Assembly (NCBI GenBank): GCA_965267485.1
Contig: OZ254080.1
Coordinates: 1,798,001 to 1,862,000 of the forward strand
DNA length: 64,000 nt
Origin: JANQJA01 sp965267485
GTDB lineage: Bacteria; Pseudomonadota; Gammaproteobacteria; Pseudomonadales; Azotimanducaceae
Reading direction: 5' to 3'
In this document: positions 52,836-60,564 of the stretch, piece by piece
Layout: each line of letters begins with the position of its first letter
Position numbering within the stretch: the stretch's first letter is position 1
Notes under the pieces: generated by a model
Seen by the model: the letters and a program-made list of their open reading frames with translations, nothing else
Database searches by the model: none
Told to the model about the DNA's origin: nothing
Made by a program: the position numbers and the translations under genes

Positions 52836-53495
52836 TCAGCCGTTCGCCTGCCACGGCGCATCACCATGGCAGAACCAGACCGTATTGGCGTTGAGCTCGA
52901 GCAGCCGCTTGACGGATTCCAGATACGCGGCCTCATCGCGCGCACCCCGAAACGGGTGCGGCTGGTTGCGTTGGCGGTCGTACTCGTCGGCGTCGAGCAC
53001 CGCGCGGCCGACGATCAGTGAAGTCTTGCCACTGTGCTCGACCAGTACGCTCTGTTGTCCCGGTGAGAAACCGGGTGTTGCAAGAACGCGAACGTGATCG
53101 GTCAGCTGGTAGTCGCCGTTGAGCTGCTGATAGTGGACGACCATCGGATTGAACCACCGGGTCACCGTGTACTGGCCCCCCATCGCCTCATCGTATTCGG
53201 GCGTCTGGACATAGACCGGCGGGCGATCGAAGACCGGATTGTTCCCGCAATGATCGAAGCCGAGACTGGTGTTGATGACGATATCGATCCTGTCGGTGCC
53301 CATACCCGCCGCGGACTCGAGGGCGGCGGCAATGTCCTGGCAGTCCGGCGTGTGCCTGCTGTTGATGTCATCGTCGTCATTGCCGACACCGGTATTGACG
53401 AGAATGTTCGCGTCGTCGCTCTGGATGAGAAAGCACGTATTTGGCAGGCGGCCTTCGGCGTAGCCGACCGTGCCGAGGGGTATGGGTGTAATCAT
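52836..53495 (-). CDS. Metallo-beta-lactamase-fold protein with lost zinc ligands
   Basis: A 219-residue protein of the metallo-beta-lactamase fold. At the HxHxDH site it reads SLGFDH, losing both first-site histidines but keeping DH. The next ligand motif TPGHTPG is TPGFSPG, and the GDA aspartate is replaced (GRA). The last His (FCHGDAP) remains. At most a mononuclear site can form, so it may be a pseudoenzyme or a binding protein. It leads an operon with an ECF sigma and an anti-sigma. The mRNA is probably leaderless: a minus-strand TAAGAT ends 7 nt before ATG 53495. Confidence 0.8.
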   Translation of the reverse strand: MITPIPLGTVGYAEGRLPNTCFLIQSDDANILVNTGVGNDDDDINSRHTPDCQDIAAALESAAGMGTDRIDIVINTSLGFDHCGNNPVFDRPPVYVQTPEYDEAMGGQYTVTRWFNPMVVHYQQLNGDYQLTDHVRVLATPGFSPGQQSVLVEHSGKTSLIVGRAVLDADEYDRQRNQPHPFRGARDEAAYLESVKRLLELNANTVWFCHGDAPWQANG

Positions 53496-53508
53496 GTGCC
53501 CGATCTTA
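53496..53508 (-). promoter_or_regulatory. -10 element predicting a leaderless mRNA for the MBL-sigma operon
   Basis: Minus-strand TAAGAT (53508 to 53503), 7 nt (CGGGCAC), then ATG 53495. No Shine-Dalgarno is present. Confidence 0.55.
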
Positions 53509-53516
53509 ATGGGTCG

Positions 53517-53545
53517 CTGGCAAAGAATCACCAGCCGGTTATGCT
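53517..53545 (+). promoter_or_regulatory. Promoter of the exported hydrolase gene
   Basis: CTGGCA (53517-53522), a 17-bp spacer and TATGCT (53540-53545). The start codon is 30 nt further on behind a GGAGAG site, so this is a leadered promoter. It is back to back with the leaderless promoter of the MBL-sigma operon. Confidence 0.5.
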
Positions 53546-53575
53546 ACTCGCGCTGATCCCAACCGGAGAGACTGA

Positions 53576-54739
53576 ATGCGTGCGTTGATGCTCATGGTGG
53601 CGATGCTGGCCAGTGCGGCCGCGGCGGGCGAGTTTACGCTCGTCGCCCGGGAGCACCCGATCGAGAACAATCCCGACCTTCATGAGACCGTTTGGCAGGC
53701 TCAGGTCGGTGAGAGCGAATACGACAGGATTGGTCTTCACCGCATCGCCGGGCCAGGCGAGCCCGTTGCCCAACTGCTCTATCTGCCCGGGACGAACATG
53801 AACGGTGAGATTGCGCTGACCGACGAGGCGTACAACCTCTGGCTGTATCTTGCGCGGCGCGGCGTGGTCGTCTACACCCTGGACTATCGCACGCACTTTG
53901 TGCCGAACGAGCCTGTGCCGGAGGATCTGGGCTTTATGCGCGGTTGGACGATGCACGCATTTGTCAGCGACGCCGAGCGGGCCGTCGGTGAAATGAGGCG
54001 CCACGCCGATCTGCCGCTGTTCGTGGCCGGCTTCAGTCGCGGCGCCGGCTACGGCTACGCACTGGCTGGCCAGGTGTCGCTGGCCGGGCTCATCGCACTC
54101 GACGGCAGTTTCAAAAGCTGGGAGCGGGATGGATTCGATGCCGATGCTGCACGGCAGGCGCTCTCGGCCTCCGGGCAATGGGGCTCTGTGCTGTCCCGGA
54201 GCCGTGGGTGGGCCGGACGAACCGAACTGATGGAGCGCGCCGCGACAGATCCGTCAGGCCCCGCAATGGGCAAGTTTGATTCGATCGGTGCCCAGCTTTT
54301 CGAGACGCTCTATTACGCCTGGGGTGAGGGCGGTCTCGCAAACCCGGTCGATGGTGTCTCCCGGATCGACATCCTGGCGCGGGCGATGATTGGATACGAT
54401 CGGGTCTTTCCGTCGATCCAGAATATCGAGGGGCGTTCGATTGCGAGGCACGACGATGATCCGTCGACGGCAATTGACGATCACTTTGGCGAGATGTCTG
54501 TGCCGATTCTCTATTTCGGGGCGACCAACATGGGTGCCGACAGCCTGATGAGCGGGATCTATTCGGCCTCGAAGAGCGGCAGCGACGACGTGACGCTGCA
54601 TGTGCTCGAACGTCATGGTCACCTGGACGTGTTGTACGGTGAACTCGTCGAGTCGCAGGTGTTTGCCGTCATCCGCGACTGGATCAATGATCGGGTGGCG
54701 CCGCCGTCGCGTCAGGGGGAGCCCGCACCCACTCGGTAG
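53576..54739 (+). CDS. Exported alpha/beta hydrolase
   Basis: A 387-residue secreted hydrolase. A short signal peptide (MLMVAMLASAAAAGE) leads to the periplasm. The body has the oxyanion region LLYLPGTNMNG, nucleophile elbow VAGFSRGAGYGYA (Ser in GFSRG), and the catalytic His in ERHGHLDV. The family is not one I can name further; size suggests a lipase- or esterase-like enzyme. GGAGAG lies just upstream of the ATG. Its 3' end overlaps the convergent hot-dog gene by 28 bp. Confidence 0.82.
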   Translation: MRALMLMVAMLASAAAAGEFTLVAREHPIENNPDLHETVWQAQVGESEYDRIGLHRIAGPGEPVAQLLYLPGTNMNGEIALTDEAYNLWLYLARRGVVVYTLDYRTHFVPNEPVPEDLGFMRGWTMHAFVSDAERAVGEMRRHADLPLFVAGFSRGAGYGYALAGQVSLAGLIALDGSFKSWERDGFDADAARQALSASGQWGSVLSRSRGWAGRTELMERAATDPSGPAMGKFDSIGAQLFETLYYAWGEGGLANPVDGVSRIDILARAMIGYDRVFPSIQNIEGRSIARHDDDPSTAIDDHFGEMSVPILYFGATNMGADSLMSGIYSASKSGSDDVTLHVLERHGHLDVLYGELVESQVFAVIRDWINDRVAPPSRQGEPAPTR

Positions 54740-55524
54740 ATCAACGTGTGATAGACCTCGGCGCGCAGGTTCTCGTCGACGAGGAAGGCGATGTAGAAAG
54801 TCGCGAACCGATGGCCGCGCTTGTCCCAGTTCGCCGTTGGCACGATGCGGACGTCGACGCGTTCACCGGTCAGTATCGGTTGATGCCAGGTGATATTGCT
54901 GCCGACATGAATCCACACCGGCACGAGGCAGGCCCGGGCAAATGCCGAATTGCATTCCTGAAGCAACACCAGCGGGTGTATTGGAGGCTCCTCTTCGCGA
55001 TACAGATCGAGATCATCCTCGATTCGGGAGGCCGCATCGCGGTTGGCTGAAGCATCGGTGACAAAGTGGCCCGATGCCAGCGGCGCGCCGATGGTGAGCG
55101 ATTCACGCTGCAGGTCGATTCGCTCGTTCGATGGGCTTGCCTGCGCGGTTATAAGCGTGTCTGCGGGCTCGAATCCGGTCGCGTGCGTGTGCTGCATGCG
55201 CGCGAGCACCTTCTTCGTGACCGCAAGGCATAGCGTCTCGCCGCCCGCAGATCTGCGTTCGTGTTCGATCGTCAGTACCTCGCCGTCGTAGGCGGGGGCG
55301 ATGAAGCGCACCTCGATTCGATTGTTAGTCATCCAGGCCGTGCCTTCGTCCCGAACGGGCAGGTAGCTCATGTGCCCGAAGAGCGTGGCACCGGGAACGA
55401 GTGCGCCCTCGAATCCGTGGCGACGCGCGATTTCATCGCGATGCATCCCGTTCGCGGTGTTCGCTGCGTCGTTGTAGGCCTGAACCTCGTAGAGAGATTT
55501 GTTGCTGGTCTCGATCTTCTGCAT
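54712..55524 (-). CDS. Hot-dog-fold (MaoC-like) protein
   Basis: A 270-residue protein with two probable hot-dog units, as in MaoC-type hydratases. The first contains ANTANGMHRDEIARRHGFEGALVPGATLFGHM, which includes the His and Gly-rich segments of the fold. The second ends SNITWHQPILTGERVDVRI. It should bind acyl-CoA or acyl carrier thioesters, with hydratase or thioesterase activity possible. The ATG directly follows the TAG stop of the upstream acetyltransferase gene with no gap, so the two are coupled. Confidence 0.72.
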   Translation of the reverse strand: MQKIETSNKSLYEVQAYNDAANTANGMHRDEIARRHGFEGALVPGATLFGHMSYLPVRDEGTAWMTNNRIEVRFIAPAYDGEVLTIEHERRSAGGETLCLAVTKKVLARMQHTHATGFEPADTLITAQASPSNERIDLQRESLTIGAPLASGHFVTDASANRDAASRIEDDLDLYREEEPPIHPLVLLQECNSAFARACLVPVWIHVGSNITWHQPILTGERVDVRIVPTANWDKRGHRFATFYIAFLVDENLRAEVYHTLIYRVGAGSP

Positions 55525-56109
55525 CTAGCGAGTCGCCGGATTTCTGAGCATGGGCCAGACCCGACCACCGGGCAGGTCCACTTCCGCCACGATGTTGAAG
55601 CCGTGGCGCAGGTAGAAACCCAGATTGTCGTGGTTCGAGCATTCAAGATAGATGGGTTCCAGGGTCCGGTCGCTGTAGTCGATCATTGGCGCAAGCACCC
55701 TTGAGCCGTAGCCGCGCCCGCGGTGGGCAGGGTCGCTCGCGATGTAGGTCAGGTACCAGTGCGCACGCCGTGGCCGATAGGATTCGGTGAAGCGCTGGAC
55801 GCTGAGTGCCCTGCCCAGGTTTCGGCCGAGGATCAGGGTGAGCCGGAGGAGTTGCGTGAGCTGATCCAGCGGCTGGTAGGTCGCGGCGGGTGCCTCCCAC
55901 AGGGATACCGCCCGCCCGTCGCGATCGACGATGCCGTGCCCGCGTCGCAGCGTCTGGCGCAGCGCGAGGGCAAAGTAGCGCCGGGCGATCCGCTGCCAGT
56001 CGGCCTCGTCCGGGACGATATAGCGAAAGCCGGGATCGTTGGCGAACGCGTCGATGAGCAATGGCATGACGTGTTCGACGTCGACGTTGGAGAGGGTTCG
56101 GGTGGTCAC
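55525..56109 (-). CDS. GNAT-family N-acetyltransferase
   Basis: A 194-residue acetyltransferase with LTYIASDPAHRGRGYGSRVLAPMI as the acetyl-CoA-binding segment and IYLECSNHDNLGFYLRHGFNIV in the C-terminal lobe. GTG 56109 is used because residues before it look non-coding; the open frame runs to 56235. A minus-strand CATACT hexamer at 56141-56136 could serve as -10. It precedes the hot-dog gene directly. Confidence 0.8.
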   Translation of the reverse strand: MTTRTLSNVDVEHVMPLLIDAFANDPGFRYIVPDEADWQRIARRYFALALRQTLRRGHGIVDRDGRAVSLWEAPAATYQPLDQLTQLLRLTLILGRNLGRALSVQRFTESYRPRRAHWYLTYIASDPAHRGRGYGSRVLAPMIDYSDRTLEPIYLECSNHDNLGFYLRHGFNIVAEVDLPGGRVWPMLRNPATR

Positions 56110-56234
56110 GCGTCTGGCTCGAAAACTTCGTGGCCAGTATGAACCGAAGCACGCGGGGCGTTCAAATTCGGCTTGCCTCATACTGCGGCGGTCGGTACTT
56201 TTAGCCCCTTGCCCGAACCGGACTCCCCGAGACA

Positions 56235-57449
56235 TTGATCAGCCTGTTAGGAATCGTCGTGCTGCTCGTCGTGGCGTGGCTGCTGTCGGCCAATCGCATG
56301 GCCGTAAACCCGAGAACCGTCGCGGGAGCGCTCGCTATCCAGATCGGCGTCGCCGCGTTCGTCCTCTACATTCCCTTTGGCCAGCGCGTGCTGGAAGTGA
56401 TCGCACAGGGCGTTTCCCATGTGCTGACGTTCAGTCAGGCAGGTATCGACTTCCTGTTCGGGCCGCTGGGCGATCAGTCACTCGGATTCGTCTTCGTCAT
56501 CAACGTGTTGCCCGTGATCGTGTTCTTCTCGTCGCTCATCACGGTGCTGTATCACCTCGGGATCATGACCTGGATCGTTCGCCTGATTGGCGGGTTTCTG
56601 CAGTGGGTGCTGAGGACCAGCCGGCCGGAGTCGCTGTCCGCCGCCGCCAACATCTTCGTCGGTCAGGCGGAGGCGCCACTGGTGGTCAAACCGTTCGTGC
56701 CGCAGATGACGCGCTCGGAACTGTTCGCGATCATGGTCGGCGGTCTTGCCTCGATTGCAGGCTCGGTACTGGCCGGCTACGCGAGCCTGGGCGTCCGTCT
56801 CGAGTATCTGCTCGCGGCGTGCTTCATGGCCGCGCCGGGCGGACTGCTCATGGCCAAGATCCTGATGCCGGAAACCGACGAGCCGATCAATGAGGTGGGT
56901 GAACTCGATGAGGCCGAGCAGGGCTTCGTGAATGTATTCGATGCGGCCGCGAGCGGAGCGCTCACGGGCTTGCAGATCGCGCTCGGCGTTGGCGCGATGC
57001 TGCTCGCATTTATCGCGTTCATCGCGATGCTGAACGGGATCCTGGGCGGTATCGGCGGGCTGTTCGGATACGGTGATATCACCTTCCAGCAGATTCTTGG
57101 GTTCCTGCTGCAGCCGCTTGCCTGGGTGCTGGGGGTGCCATGGGCCGAGGCGAATCAGGCCGGCAGCCTGATCGGGCAGAAGCTGGTCCTCAATGAGTTT
57201 GTCGCCTACGTTGAATTCATCGATGTGAAAGATGAACTGACCCCTGTGACCCAGGGCGTGATCACGTTTGCACTGTGCGGATTCGCAAACTTTTCATCGA
57301 TCGCGATCCTGCTGGGGGGCATCGGCGCCATGGCGCCGTCGCGTCGCCCCGAGATCGCCGAGCTTGGTTTGCGCGCGCTCGCTGCGGCAACGCTGGCCAA
57401 TCTCATGAGCGCCGCCATTGCCGGTTTCTTCATTTCGCTTGGTGGCTGA
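56235..57449 (+). CDS. Concentrative nucleoside transporter (CNT/NupC family)
   Basis: A 404-residue inner-membrane transporter that uses a sodium or proton gradient to import nucleosides. Family motifs are NVLPVIVFFSSLI, NIFVGQAEAPLVVKPF (the conserved G-Q-x-E-A-P region), GGLASIAGSVLAGYASLGV and ALCGFANFSSIAILLGGIG. About ten hydrophobic segments are seen. The start is TTG 56235, fitting the family N-terminus (ISLLGIVVLLVV). A terminator hairpin follows the stop immediately. Confidence 0.93.
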   Translation: MISLLGIVVLLVVAWLLSANRMAVNPRTVAGALAIQIGVAAFVLYIPFGQRVLEVIAQGVSHVLTFSQAGIDFLFGPLGDQSLGFVFVINVLPVIVFFSSLITVLYHLGIMTWIVRLIGGFLQWVLRTSRPESLSAAANIFVGQAEAPLVVKPFVPQMTRSELFAIMVGGLASIAGSVLAGYASLGVRLEYLLAACFMAAPGGLLMAKILMPETDEPINEVGELDEAEQGFVNVFDAAASGALTGLQIALGVGAMLLAFIAFIAMLNGILGGIGGLFGYGDITFQQILGFLLQPLAWVLGVPWAEANQAGSLIGQKLVLNEFVAYVEFIDVKDELTPVTQGVITFALCGFANFSSIAILLGGIGAMAPSRRPEIAELGLRALAAATLANLMSAAIAGFFISLGG

Positions 57450-57451
57450 TG

Positions 57452-57476
57452 AGTGGCATCATTGCCGCTGTTTTTT
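57452..57476 (+). terminator. Intrinsic terminator of the nucleoside transporter gene
   Basis: A 6-bp stem AGTGGC (57452-57457) and GCCGCT (57464-57469), with one G-T wobble, surrounds the loop ATCATT, and is followed after one base by six T residues (57471-57476). This is the only clear hairpin-plus-T-run in the window. Confidence 0.7.
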
Positions 57477-57493
57477 GATTTGCAGGTAATTTC

Positions 57494-58333
57494 GTGGCGC
57501 TTGTCGCAATTGATTTCACGGCACCGGACGCTCCCCAGCGGTTCGTCGAATCGCTTCGCGAGACCGGGTTCGGTGTGCTCAGGAACCATCCGATTTCCCA
57601 GGAACTCGTCGATACCATTTATCGCGAGTGGCTCGACTTCTTCAGCAGTGACGAGAAGGAGGCTTACCGCTTTCATCGTGACACCCAGGACGGCTTTTTC
57701 GGCCGCGACGTCGCAGAAACGGCGAAGAACTTCGAAAAGCAGGACATCAAGGAGTACTTCCACTACTACCCCTGGGGTCAATGCCCGCCGGCGCTGAAGC
57801 CGTCCCTCGAACGCTATTATGCCGAGGCCCACAAAGTCGCAGCGACCCTGCTGTCGTGGGTCGAGGAGTATTCGCCGGATGAAGTCTCCAGGCACTACAG
57901 CCAGCCTCTGTCGAAAATGATCGAGCGCAGTGAACAGACGCTGTTGCGGATCCTGCATTACCCGCCGCTGTCAGGCGATGAGGAGGAGGGTGCGGTGCGC
58001 GCCGCCGCCCACGAGGACATCAACCTGCTGACCATCCTGCCGGCGGGGTCCGCCACCGGGCTGCAGGTACTTGGCAAGGACGGCGACTGGATTGATGTTC
58101 CCTGCGACTTCGAGAACCTGATCATCAACATCGGGGATATGCTGCAGGAGGCGTCGGGCGGCTACTTCCCGTCGACCAAGCATCGGGTCATCAACCCGGA
58201 CGGGGCCGCGCGGGACGTCAGCCGCATGTCGTTGCCGTTGTTCCTGCATCCACGACCGGACGTGGTGCTGTCAGAGCGCCATACGGCAAAGAGCTACCTT
58301 CAGGAGCGTCTGCGCGAACTCGGGGTGGTCTGA
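57494..58333 (+). CDS. Isopenicillin N synthase-family Fe(II)/2OG oxygenase
   Basis: A 279-residue double-stranded beta-helix oxygenase. The iron ligands are His and Asp in AAHEDINLLT and His in STKHRVINP, and RMSLPLFLHP has the Arg expected to bind 2-oxoglutarate. The N-terminus (FVESLRETGFGVLRNHPIS) is typical of the family. Bacterial members act on diverse small molecules and ethylene-forming enzymes are relatives; the substrate here is unknown. The start is GTG 57494 with AGG about 8 nt upstream. Confidence 0.87.
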   Translation: MALVAIDFTAPDAPQRFVESLRETGFGVLRNHPISQELVDTIYREWLDFFSSDEKEAYRFHRDTQDGFFGRDVAETAKNFEKQDIKEYFHYYPWGQCPPALKPSLERYYAEAHKVAATLLSWVEEYSPDEVSRHYSQPLSKMIERSEQTLLRILHYPPLSGDEEEGAVRAAAHEDINLLTILPAGSATGLQVLGKDGDWIDVPCDFENLIINIGDMLQEASGGYFPSTKHRVINPDGAARDVSRMSLPLFLHPRPDVVLSERHTAKSYLQERLRELGVV

Positions 58334-58615
58334 GACTTCCTCTCGCGTCGAAGCATCGTGGGATCCTTCGCTGCGCTCAGGGCGAGGGAGAGAGGCGAAG
58401 CAACACGCACAAGGCCGTGAGCCGGTTCAGTCCGGAGGGGACTTAAGCGACTGCAGCGGCGAAGCCGCGTAAGGGTCCCCGGAGGACTGTGCCGGCTCGC
58501 GGACGCTCCGTTCGCAGCTCTTGCTCCGAGTTCAGGTCCCTCTGCGCGCGCTGGCGCGCGAGCCTCAGGGCGAGGGGGTGGCGCTCAGAGTGAGGCGGCG
58601 CACGCTTTCGCGGGC
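58334..58615. other. Repeat-rich structured intergenic region
   Basis: This 282-bp gap between two convergent genes holds a long RNA-like fold (58415-58502), a GC hairpin CGCGCGC-TGG-CGCGCG near 58545-58560, and a 13-bp direct repeat CTCAGGGCGAGGG at 58376-58388 and 58564-58576 that brackets the fold. The GCTGCGCTCAGGG string resembles a short interspersed repeat seen in many genomes. No ORF looks real. Confidence 0.6.
58415..58502. repeat. Long imperfect inverted repeat, possible structured RNA
   Basis: An 88-nt fold. The outer helix is 58415-58425 with 58492-58502 (11 bp, one wobble). Then CAGTCC (58428-58433) pairs with GGACTG (58484-58489), a symmetric GGA/GGA internal loop follows, and GGGGAC (58437-58442) pairs with GTCCCC (58475-58480). 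The tip holds GCGGC-GAA-GCCGC (58456-58468). The strand is undecided. Confidence 0.65.
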
Positions 58616-59209
58616 TTAGCCGATCTCGCTGACAGAGACGATCTGCTTGCCGACGATGCCGTACTCGATCGCTTCCTCGACCGACATCCAGTAGTCGCGG
58701 TCCGTATCCTTCTCGACGCGCTCGAGCGGTTGACCGGTCTCGTCGGCGATGAGCTTGTTGATGCGGGCTTTCGTCTTGAGAATCTGCTCGGCCTGGATGC
58801 TGATGTCGGTTGCGTCGCCCCGTGATCCGCCAGACGGCTGGTGGACAAGGAAGCGGGTATTCGGCAGCGCGTAACGGTTTTCCTTTTTCGCGGCCAGATA
58901 GATGGTGGTGGCTGCGCTGGCAACCCAGCCCGTACCAACCACGCGCACTTCCGGCTTCACGTACTTGATCATGTCGTAGATGACATCCCCGGACTCGACA
59001 TGTCCGCCGGGTGAGCTGACATAGATCGTGATCGGATCGTCACTGTCGGCGGCAAGTGCGAGCAGCTGCTCGGTGACCGTTCGGGCGATGCGTTCGTTGA
59101 TCCCGCCGAAGATGGAAATCGAACGGGATTTGAACAGTTTTTCGTCGACGATGCCGAGACCCGGCAGCTTGATTTCCGGGGTTTCTTCATTCATCACGAA
59201 GTCGGTCAT
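58616..59209 (-). CDS. ClpP-like serine protease subunit
   Basis: A 197-residue ClpP family protease chamber subunit. The catalytic Ser is in GWVASAATTIYL, His in LVHQPSGG and Asp in DRDYWMSVEEA; SSPGGHVESG is the handle region. The Ser site reads VASAA rather than the usual AASMGA of housekeeping ClpP, and no clpX or clpA lies near, so this is probably a second, specialised ClpP. ATG 59209 is used; ATG 59248 is an in-frame alternative with GGAG about 10 nt upstream. Confidence 0.88.
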   Translation of the reverse strand: MTDFVMNEETPEIKLPGLGIVDEKLFKSRSISIFGGINERIARTVTEQLLALAADSDDPITIYVSSPGGHVESGDVIYDMIKYVKPEVRVVGTGWVASAATTIYLAAKKENRYALPNTRFLVHQPSGGSRGDATDISIQAEQILKTKARINKLIADETGQPLERVEKDTDRDYWMSVEEAIEYGIVGKQIVSVSEIG

Positions 59210-59298
59210 GGTTGGTGCAATCCTGAAATTTCCGAAGACGCGAAGCATATCGAATTTGCTCCGCCGTGAATACGGCGATGCGGCAGGGTTACCGTCGC

Positions 59299-59334
59299 TT
59301 GAGCGGCCCCGCTTCACGGGCCTACCATGCGGGT
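59299..59334 (+). promoter_or_regulatory. Promoter predicting a leaderless mRNA for the acetyltransferase at 59335
   Basis: TTGAGC (59299-59304), an 18-bp spacer, TACCAT (59323-59328), then 6 nt (GCGGGT) and ATG 59335. This is the best case in the window where a -35-like element accompanies the leaderless arrangement. Confidence 0.6.
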
Positions 59335-59835
59335 ATGCCTGATGCGCCCGGTACTCTCGAATCCGTTGCCATTCGTCGGGGTGAGCCCGCCGATCGCGAC
59401 GCGCTGGCGGCGCTGATCGCGGCGAACGGTGCCGGTGGTCGCCACAGGACAGAGGAACTGGCACACCTGCTTTCATCGCGCGAACACTTCATCTATCTCG
59501 CGGAAACGGAGGCACCCTTCGGTTTTGTCGGCGCGGGTCCCGCGGACGAGGCGATCACCGGGCCGGGTGCGGGCGAACTTGTGGCCCTGTATCTCCATCC
59601 GCAGTTTCATGGGCAGGGCATGGGCAAGAAGCTGCTCGTCCGCGGCCTGAGCGTGCTGAAACGACGCGGGTTCGAGCGTTCATTCGCCTTCGTACCGGCA
59701 GCTTCGGTGTCTGCCGTGTCGGTGTTCCGCGCGATCGGCTTCGAGCCGATGGACGGGGTCGAGCGGGAGATCAACGAAGGGGCAAGTACGGTTCGTGAGT
59801 GTGGCTACTCAATCTCGCTGGAGGACTTCTTTTGA
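59335..59835 (+). CDS. GNAT-family N-acetyltransferase
   Basis: A 166-residue acetyltransferase. The acetyl-CoA segment is ELVALYLHPQFHGQGMGKKLLVRGL, followed by VSVFRAIGFEPMDG. It lies divergent from clpP, and its end overlaps the convergent methyltransferase by 27 bp. Substrate unknown. The mRNA is predicted to be leaderless. Confidence 0.84.
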   Translation: MPDAPGTLESVAIRRGEPADRDALAALIAANGAGGRHRTEELAHLLSSREHFIYLAETEAPFGFVGAGPADEAITGPGAGELVALYLHPQFHGQGMGKKLLVRGLSVLKRRGFERSFAFVPAASVSAVSVFRAIGFEPMDGVEREINEGASTVRECGYSISLEDFF

Positions 59836-60489
59836 GACTGCGATCGCCCGATAAAGCCTGACATCGTTGAACTCAGCCAACTCGTCCAGATCAGGGATTG
59901 TCGTGGCGGTTTGTCGCCCGATCGGCTCGTACCCGTAAACCTGTACATCCTTGACCCGGGAGTCGGCCAGCAGTACCTCGCTCGCCAGCGCCGGCAGGCG
60001 GTCCAGCCAGCCCATATTGTCCCGGTCATAGAGCACATCCGCCGCGATGGCGACGTCGATGTGGCCTTCGATCGCGTCGATGTCGTCGACGACCTCGATG
60101 TCGACGCCGTTCAGGCGCGCATTCGCGAACGTGGCATCAATGGCCATCGGATCATTGTCGCATGCGATGACCCTGCCAGCACCCGCGAGTCTGGCGGCGA
60201 TTGCCACGACGCCGGACCCGGCGCCAAAGTCGAGTACGGTCTTGCCCGCGACTTCCTGCGGATGATCAATCAGATAGCGTGCCAGAACCTGACCGCTCGC
60301 CCAGCAGAATGCCCAGTAGGCCGGCCGGTTCATGATCGCGATCATCTCGTCGTGGGGGAGCCTGCCACGGGGATAGTCGTCACCAATCAGCAAGAGGCTG
60401 ATTCCCGGTGCGAGTGGCAGCGCGGTGGCGCGAATCTCGCCCTGTGACAGGGTCTGGCGCAGATTCTGAGTGAGTTGGTCGAGGTTCAT
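59809..60489 (-). CDS. SAM-dependent methyltransferase (PrmA / ETFB-KMT-like)
   Basis: A 226-residue class I methyltransferase. Motif I is VLDFGAGSGVVAIAARLAGA, followed by VIACDNDPMAIDATFANARLNGV, and a post-I motif DVAIAADVLYDRDN. The pattern matches the group of small lysine methyltransferases related to PrmA and the ETF-beta methyltransferase. A protein lysine is the likely acceptor. ATG 60489 is used; GTG 60492 is possible. It is divergent from the acyl-CoA dehydrogenase, whose electron acceptor is ETF, which makes the ETF-type assignment tempting but unproven. Confidence 0.75.
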   Translation of the reverse strand: MNLDQLTQNLRQTLSQGEIRATALPLAPGISLLLIGDDYPRGRLPHDEMIAIMNRPAYWAFCWASGQVLARYLIDHPQEVAGKTVLDFGAGSGVVAIAARLAGAGRVIACDNDPMAIDATFANARLNGVDIEVVDDIDAIEGHIDVAIAADVLYDRDNMGWLDRLPALASEVLLADSRVKDVQVYGYEPIGRQTATTIPDLDELAEFNDVRLYRAIAVSKEVLQRD

Positions 60490-60507
60490 CACGGGCGATG
60501 ATGTCCT

Positions 60508-60536
60508 TTGCGGCGCAGGGGTTCAATCGGTACGCT
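60508..60536 (+). promoter_or_regulatory. Promoter of the acyl-CoA dehydrogenase operon
   Basis: TTGCGG (60508-60513), a 17-bp spacer and TACGCT (60531-60536). The mRNA would have a leader of about 20 nt with GAGGAGGG before ATG 60565. Confidence 0.45.
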
Positions 60537-60564
60537 TGAGCGGTTCGACAGAGGAGGGAAGACG

